DNA from: RUG11462 sp036308645
GTDB taxonomy: Bacteria > Bacillota > Clostridia > Oscillospirales > Acutalibacteraceae
Length of the DNA stretch: 64,000 nucleotides
Assembly (NCBI GenBank): GCA_036308645.1
Contig: JAXJVH010000039.1
Coordinates: 22,960-86,959, forward strand
Reading direction: 5' to 3'
In this document: positions 61,247-64,000 of the stretch, piece by piece
Layout of the letters: the number at the start of each line of letters is the position of its first letter
Numbering within the stretch: position 1 is the first letter of the stretch
Notes under the pieces: model-generated
Seen by the model: only the letters and a program-made list of their open reading frames with translations
Told to the model about the DNA's origin: nothing
The model's database searches: none
Translations under genes and position numbers: made by a program

Positions 61247-61876
61247 TTATTTTGTGCCGAAAATTCTATCGCCTGCGTCACCGAGACCCGGAACAATGTA
61301 TCCGTTTTCGTTGAGTTTTTCATCAACATTAGCGCAGTATATTTCAACATCGGGATGCGCTTCTGAAAGAGCCTTAATTCCTTCGGGCGCTGCAATCATA
61401 CATAAGAATTTGATGTGTGTTCCGCCGTAGCCTTTGATTTGTCTGATAGCGTCAATTGCCGAGCCGCCCGTAGCAAGCATCGGGTCAACAACTACAATAA
61501 GACGTTCTTCAATATCAGCAGGAAGTTTGCAGTAGTATTCGTGAGGCTCTAAAGTTTCTTCGTCACGATACATACCGATATGTCCAACTTTTGCAGACGG
61601 AACAAGATTTAAAAGTCCGTTTACCATACCAAGCCCTGCTCTTAAAATCGGAACAACCGCTAATTTTTTACCCTTAATCATCTTCTGGGTAGTTTTAGTT
61701 ATAGGTGTTTCGATTTCAACATCTTCAAGCGGTAAGTCACGAAGCGCTTCAAAACACATAAGCATTGTGATTTCTTCAACTAATTCTCTGAACTCTTTAT
61801 TAGAAGTTGTAGTCTGACGGAGAATAGTGGTTTTATGTTGAATAAGCGGATGATTAAAAATAGTTAAATTATTCAT
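61247..61876 (-). CDS. upp: Uracil phosphoribosyltransferase
   Basis: Salvages uracil with PRPP to UMP. The 209-residue length is exact for the family. VPILRAGLGMVNGLL near 74-88 and the PRPP loop VVVDPMLATGGSA near 123-135 are diagnostic, as is the C-terminal GYIVPGLGDAGDR. ATG at 61876 has AGGAGAG upstream; the longer frame runs into the intergenic hairpin. It is co-oriented with the uracil permease. Confidence 0.98.
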   Translation of the reverse strand: MNNLTIFNHPLIQHKTTILRQTTTSNKEFRELVEEITMLMCFEALRDLPLEDVEIETPITKTTQKMIKGKKLAVVPILRAGLGMVNGLLNLVPSAKVGHIGMYRDEETLEPHEYYCKLPADIEERLIVVVDPMLATGGSAIDAIRQIKGYGGTHIKFLCMIAAPEGIKALSEAHPDVEIYCANVDEKLNENGYIVPGLGDAGDRIFGTK

Positions 61877-61907
61877 TAATATCTCTCTCCTAAATATATT
61901 ATACAAT

Positions 61908-61935
61908 AAACAGTCTGCCAAACGACAGACTGTTT
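61908..61935 (-). terminator. Hairpin between uraA and upp
   Basis: A 10-bp perfect stem (AAACAGTCTG/CAGACTGTTT) with an 8-nt loop. On minus it follows uraA and precedes ATTGTATAAT; it may terminate uraA or attenuate upp. Confidence 0.6.
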
Positions 61936-61958
61936 ATGTAATAAGTGTTAATTAAAAA

Positions 61959-63380
61959 TCAGTCTTCTTTTGCGTTTTTAACTAAAAGATTTACAATAAT
62001 ACCGAGAATAAGAGCAGATGCAATTGAAGTGATGGTAATTTTACCGAATGTAAGTGTAAGACCACCTATACCTGCAATAAGAATTGTTGAAACAACAAAG
62101 AGGTTTTTGTTTTGATTGAGGTCAATATCCTGTACCATTTTAAGACCTGATACTGCAATGAAACCGTAAAGAGCCATACAAACGCCGCCCATTACACAAG
62201 ACGGAATTGAATTTACAAAAGCAATAAAAGGTGAAACAAACGAAACGATAATTGCCAAAATTGCAGTTGTAATAATAGTTACAACAGAAGCGTTTTTAGT
62301 GATAGCAACGCAACCAACCGATTCACCGTAAGTAGTATTAGGACAACCGCCGAAGATAGCGCCTACCATTGAACCGATACCGTCGCCCAAAAGTGTTCTG
62401 TGAAGACCCGGCTCTTCAAGTAAGTCTTTTTCAATGATTGAAGAAATGTTTTTGTGGTCGGCAATATGTTCAGCAAAAACAACAAATGCAACAGGAATGT
62501 ATGCTACTGCGATTGTGCTGATATATGAACCGCTCAATTCTCCTACGCCTTTAAATGCAGTTAAGAAAGTAAAGTCGGGAACTTGTACGAATGTACTGAG
62601 TGAAACACCGCCTGCAACTAAATTAGAGAAAGGTGAGAAGTCGATTACTTTAAGAGCGTCAATATCGCAAGAATTACCTATTACTGTGAAAATTGAAGCA
62701 ACAATATAACCGCCTAAAATACCGTAAATAAAAGGAATTAATTTACCTGATTTTTTACCGTATGTAGAACATAAAACAGTAATTAAAAGTGTAATTAAAC
62801 CGCAAAGAACAGTAATTAACGGAGATGCAAGAGCAACCATTTCAGTTGTTTTTTCAACTACTGGTTGACCATCTTTAACTGAACTAACTACAAAGTTTTC
62901 AACAGCAACTTTTACACTACCTGTAGTAAGATCACCGATTGCGTTGCCTGCTAAAGAAAGTCCGATAATAGCAACAGTAGGTCCGATTACAACAGCAGGC
63001 ATCAATTTATTAATCCAGCCTACGCCGACAAATTTAACAATAATTGCGATAAGAACATAAACAAGACCTGCAAAAGCGGCACCGATTATTATACCTAAAT
63101 AGCCAAGTTGCATTGATGTAGCGCCTGCAAAAGCGGCTAACATTGAGCCGATAAATGCGAATGATGAACCTAAAAAAACAGGGCTTTTTCGTTTTGTGCA
63201 TAAAATGTAAATTAATGTACCGATACCTGCACCGAAAAGTGCAGCCGCAGGGCTCATTTCATTACCGATAATAACCGGAACAACGAGAGTAGCAGTCATA
63301 ATAGCAAGCAACTGCTGAATTGCGAAAACGATCAACTGACCGAATTTCGGCTTGTCATTAACATCATAAATAAGTTTCAT
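61959..63380 (-). CDS. uraA: Uracil permease (nucleobase:cation symporter-2 family)
   Basis: A 473-residue membrane protein with about 14 segments. The N-terminal IQQLLAIMTATLVVPVIIG and the central segments FVVFAEHIADHKNISSI (carrying the substrate-binding Glu) and FGGCPNTTYGESVGCV are hallmarks of uracil transporters. It imports uracil for the Upp reaction. GAAGGGAT precedes the ATG. The transcript starts about 175 bp upstream and passes a leader peptide and terminator. Confidence 0.95.
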   Translation of the reverse strand: MKLIYDVNDKPKFGQLIVFAIQQLLAIMTATLVVPVIIGNEMSPAAALFGAGIGTLIYILCTKRKSPVFLGSSFAFIGSMLAAFAGATSMQLGYLGIIIGAAFAGLVYVLIAIIVKFVGVGWINKLMPAVVIGPTVAIIGLSLAGNAIGDLTTGSVKVAVENFVVSSVKDGQPVVEKTTEMVALASPLITVLCGLITLLITVLCSTYGKKSGKLIPFIYGILGGYIVASIFTVIGNSCDIDALKVIDFSPFSNLVAGGVSLSTFVQVPDFTFLTAFKGVGELSGSYISTIAVAYIPVAFVVFAEHIADHKNISSIIEKDLLEEPGLHRTLLGDGIGSMVGAIFGGCPNTTYGESVGCVAITKNASVVTIITTAILAIIVSFVSPFIAFVNSIPSCVMGGVCMALYGFIAVSGLKMVQDIDLNQNKNLFVVSTILIAGIGGLTLTFGKITITSIASALILGIIVNLLVKNAKED

Positions 63381-63436
63381 TTTTTAAAAATCCCTTCTTT
63401 GAATTAATATAAATAAAGGCATTCAGCCGTTTATCC

Positions 63437-63475
63437 AAAAAAATACTGACTTTTCAAAAAAAGAGAAAAAGCCAG
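63437..63475 (-). terminator. Attenuator terminator in the uraA leader
   Basis: CTGGCTTTT(T)C pairs with GAAAAGTCAG, followed by TATTTTTTT, about 55 nt before uraA. The loop itself is T-rich. Confidence 0.8.
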
Positions 63476-63529
63476 TTAAAAGATAATAATACAGGGAGTG
63501 ATTGAATAATTTATAAATAATTTATTCAT
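63476..63529 (-). CDS. Putative 17-residue leader peptide of uraA
   Basis: ATG AAT AAA ... TTT TAA encodes MNKLFINYSITPCIIIF. The stop lies directly against the attenuator stem. A GGAG motif is 11 bp upstream. The final codons are T-rich, as in the pyrBI leader of enterobacteria, where UTP-dependent RNA polymerase pausing sets ribosome coupling. Too short for statistical support, but position and order fit an attenuation leader. Confidence 0.5.
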   Translation of the reverse strand: MNKLFINYSITPCIIIF

Positions 63530-63562
63530 AATATCAACATCTCCAAAATAATCATTTTAATT

Positions 63563-63591
63563 AATATAACAAAATTCTACATAAAAGTCAA
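63563..63591 (-). promoter_or_regulatory. Promoter of uraA
   Basis: On minus, TTGACT (63586-63591), 17 bp, TATATT (63563-63568). No PyrR-binding anti-antiterminator sequence was found in the leader. Confidence 0.75.
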
Positions 63592-63669
63592 TAGTTACAA
63601 CAACATTTTGTATAATGTTATGAAATATCAGTCGATATTTTGTATAATTTGTATGAATGAACAATTTAC

Positions 63670-63698
63670 TTGACTAAATTACAAAAAAGTATTATAAT
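63670..63698 (+). promoter_or_regulatory. Promoter of the tRNA-Arg-like cluster
   Basis: TTGACT (63670-63675), 17 bp, TATAAT (63693-63698), ending 11 bp before the first tRNA-like unit. Confidence 0.85.
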
Positions 63699-63709
63699 AC
63701 AAAACAAAC

Positions 63710-63813
63710 GCCCCTATAGTTAAATGGATATAATAAGATCCTCCTAATTGGATTTTTTAACGCTCGCCTTTACAAAAAGGCAAATAGTAATCCGTTTGAA
63801 CTGTATCGTATAT
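63710..63813 (+). pseudogene. tRNA-Arg-like unit 1 (CCT anticodon loop, degenerate)
   Basis: A 104-bp unit. It starts as a tRNA: GCCCCTA, TA, D-stem GTTA/TAAT with GGATA in the loop, then CTCCTAA as anticodon loop. After this the cloverleaf breaks down: a hairpin with GCCTTT/AAAGGC replaces the variable arm, the T-loop is a degenerate GTTTGAACT, and no 3' acceptor strand complementary to GCCCCTA exists. It ends in TATCGTATAT. Confidence 0.6.
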
Positions 63814-63919
63814 GCGCTTGTAGCTCAGCAGGATAGAGCGTCCGCCTCCTAAGGTGTTACTTTATCGCTTGCCTTTTCAAAAAAGGCAAAAGGTTATTCG
63901 TTCAAATCTTATCGTATAT
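63814..63919 (+). pseudogene. tRNA-Arg-like unit 2 (intact 5' half, aberrant 3' half)
   Basis: A 106-bp unit. Its first 39 bases match the intact tRNA-Arg that follows at all but two positions, up to CTCCTAAG. Then comes a 65-nt segment with a 9-bp perfect hairpin (TTGCCTTTT/AAAAGGCAA), a consensus T-loop GTTCAAATC without pairing T-stem, and TATCGTATAT. There is no 3' acceptor strand or CCA. It could be a decayed duplicate or the 5' part of an interrupted tRNA. Confidence 0.6.
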
Positions 63920-63996
63920 GCGCTTGTACCTCAGCAGGATAGAGGGTCCGCCTCCTAAGCGGAACGCCCCCGGTTCGAATCCGGGCAAGCGCGCCA
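63920..63996 (+). tRNA. tRNA-Arg (anticodon CCT)
   Basis: A 77-nt full cloverleaf: acceptor GCGCTTG/CAAGCGC, discriminator G, encoded CCA. The anticodon loop is CTCCTAA, the anticodon stem CCGC/GCGG, and the T-arm CCCGG-TTCGAAT-CCGGG. The D-stem is CCTC/GAGG, where the preceding unit has the commoner GCTC/GAGC, so the outer pair has switched with its partner. It lies at the window edge. Confidence 0.95.
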
Positions 63997-64000
63997 AAAA

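Noticed and set aside
63437..63591. PyrR-dependent attenuator before uraA
   Set aside because: No conserved PyrR-binding loop or antiterminator pairing was found; only the leader ORF and one terminator are visible.
63814..63996. Group I intron in the tRNA-Arg(CCU) anticodon loop
   Set aside because: Group I introns are known in this tRNA in other bacteria, but the insert here is only about 65 nt plus a repeated tRNA half and lacks P3-P8 core elements.
1..64000. CRISPR arrays, insertion sequences, prophage or integrative elements
   Set aside because: No regularly spaced identical repeats, transposase, integrase or phage structural genes were found; the only repeat arrays are the prfB-downstream palindromes and the tRNA-like units.

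Overview
The window is a gene-dense, AT-rich chromosomal segment from a low-GC, spore-forming anaerobic Firmicute, most likely a gut Clostridia of the Oscillospiraceae/Ruminococcaceae type. Pointers are the Gram-positive replicative polymerase PolC, a YunB-type sporulation protein, T-box leaders on ileS and alaS, mini-ribonuclease III, a DUF1292 protein, an archaeal-type phosphoglycerate mutase homologue, an eukaryote-like (type 2) IleS, and frequent TTG starts with strong Shine-Dalgarno sequences. No phage, insertion sequence or CRISPR array is visible. Nearly everything is core metabolism and information processing.

Layout. 1-4.7 kb: prfB without the programmed frameshift, an array of palindromic intergenic repeats, a Ca2+-type P-ATPase and a cytosolic Cu/Zn-SOD-like protein. 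4.7-8.2 kb: tRNA-Gly, a small P-loop protein, pgi and divergent mtaB. 8.2-18.9 kb (minus strand): the conserved operon pyrH-frr-uppS-cdsA-dxr-rseP-ispG-polC, linking nucleotide supply, translation recycling, isoprenoid and phospholipid precursors and replication. 19-22.2 kb: tRNA-Thr, an asparaginase homologue, yunB, a DnaQ-like nuclease with an apparent ACG start, and rpmE with a leader hairpin. 22.3-27.3 kb: a YigZ-family gene, then dGTPase, dnaG, rpoD and an Rrf2 regulator. 27.3-34 kb: azlCD, divergent from purL with an aPGAM/homoserine-kinase-like gene and an SDR. 34-37.6 kb: copZ/copA, a candidate small RNA, 6S RNA and a DUF1292 gene. 37.7-44 kb: an RNA methyltransferase, a lipid kinase, groES-groEL and ktrB-ktrA. 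44.1-47.3 kb: an ArsR-controlled Zn/Cd export cassette followed by a frameshifted methyltransferase. 47.3-61.1 kb: ileS and alaS diverge, each behind its own T-box, and alaS heads a long operon (HIT protein, phosphoribosyltransferase, yihA, lysA, obg, mrnC, yitT, rsmF-like). 61.2-63.6 kb: upp and uraA (uracil salvage), with a leader-peptide/terminator attenuator before uraA. 63.67-64 kb: a strong promoter followed by two degenerate tRNA-Arg(CCU)-like units and one intact tRNA-Arg(CCU).

Functional themes. Metal and ion homeostasis is heavily represented: three P-type ATPases, two separate HMA chaperones and KtrAB. Regulation can be read directly from the DNA in many places: near-consensus sigma-A promoters with 16-17 bp spacers, bidirectional terminators, T-boxes, a CtsR-like box at groES and an ArsR operator. 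The most unusual items are the tandem tRNA-like repeats at the right end, the pyrBI-like attenuator before uraA, two genes whose best start codons are non-AUG/GUG/UUG, and the structured intergenic region beside 6S RNA.
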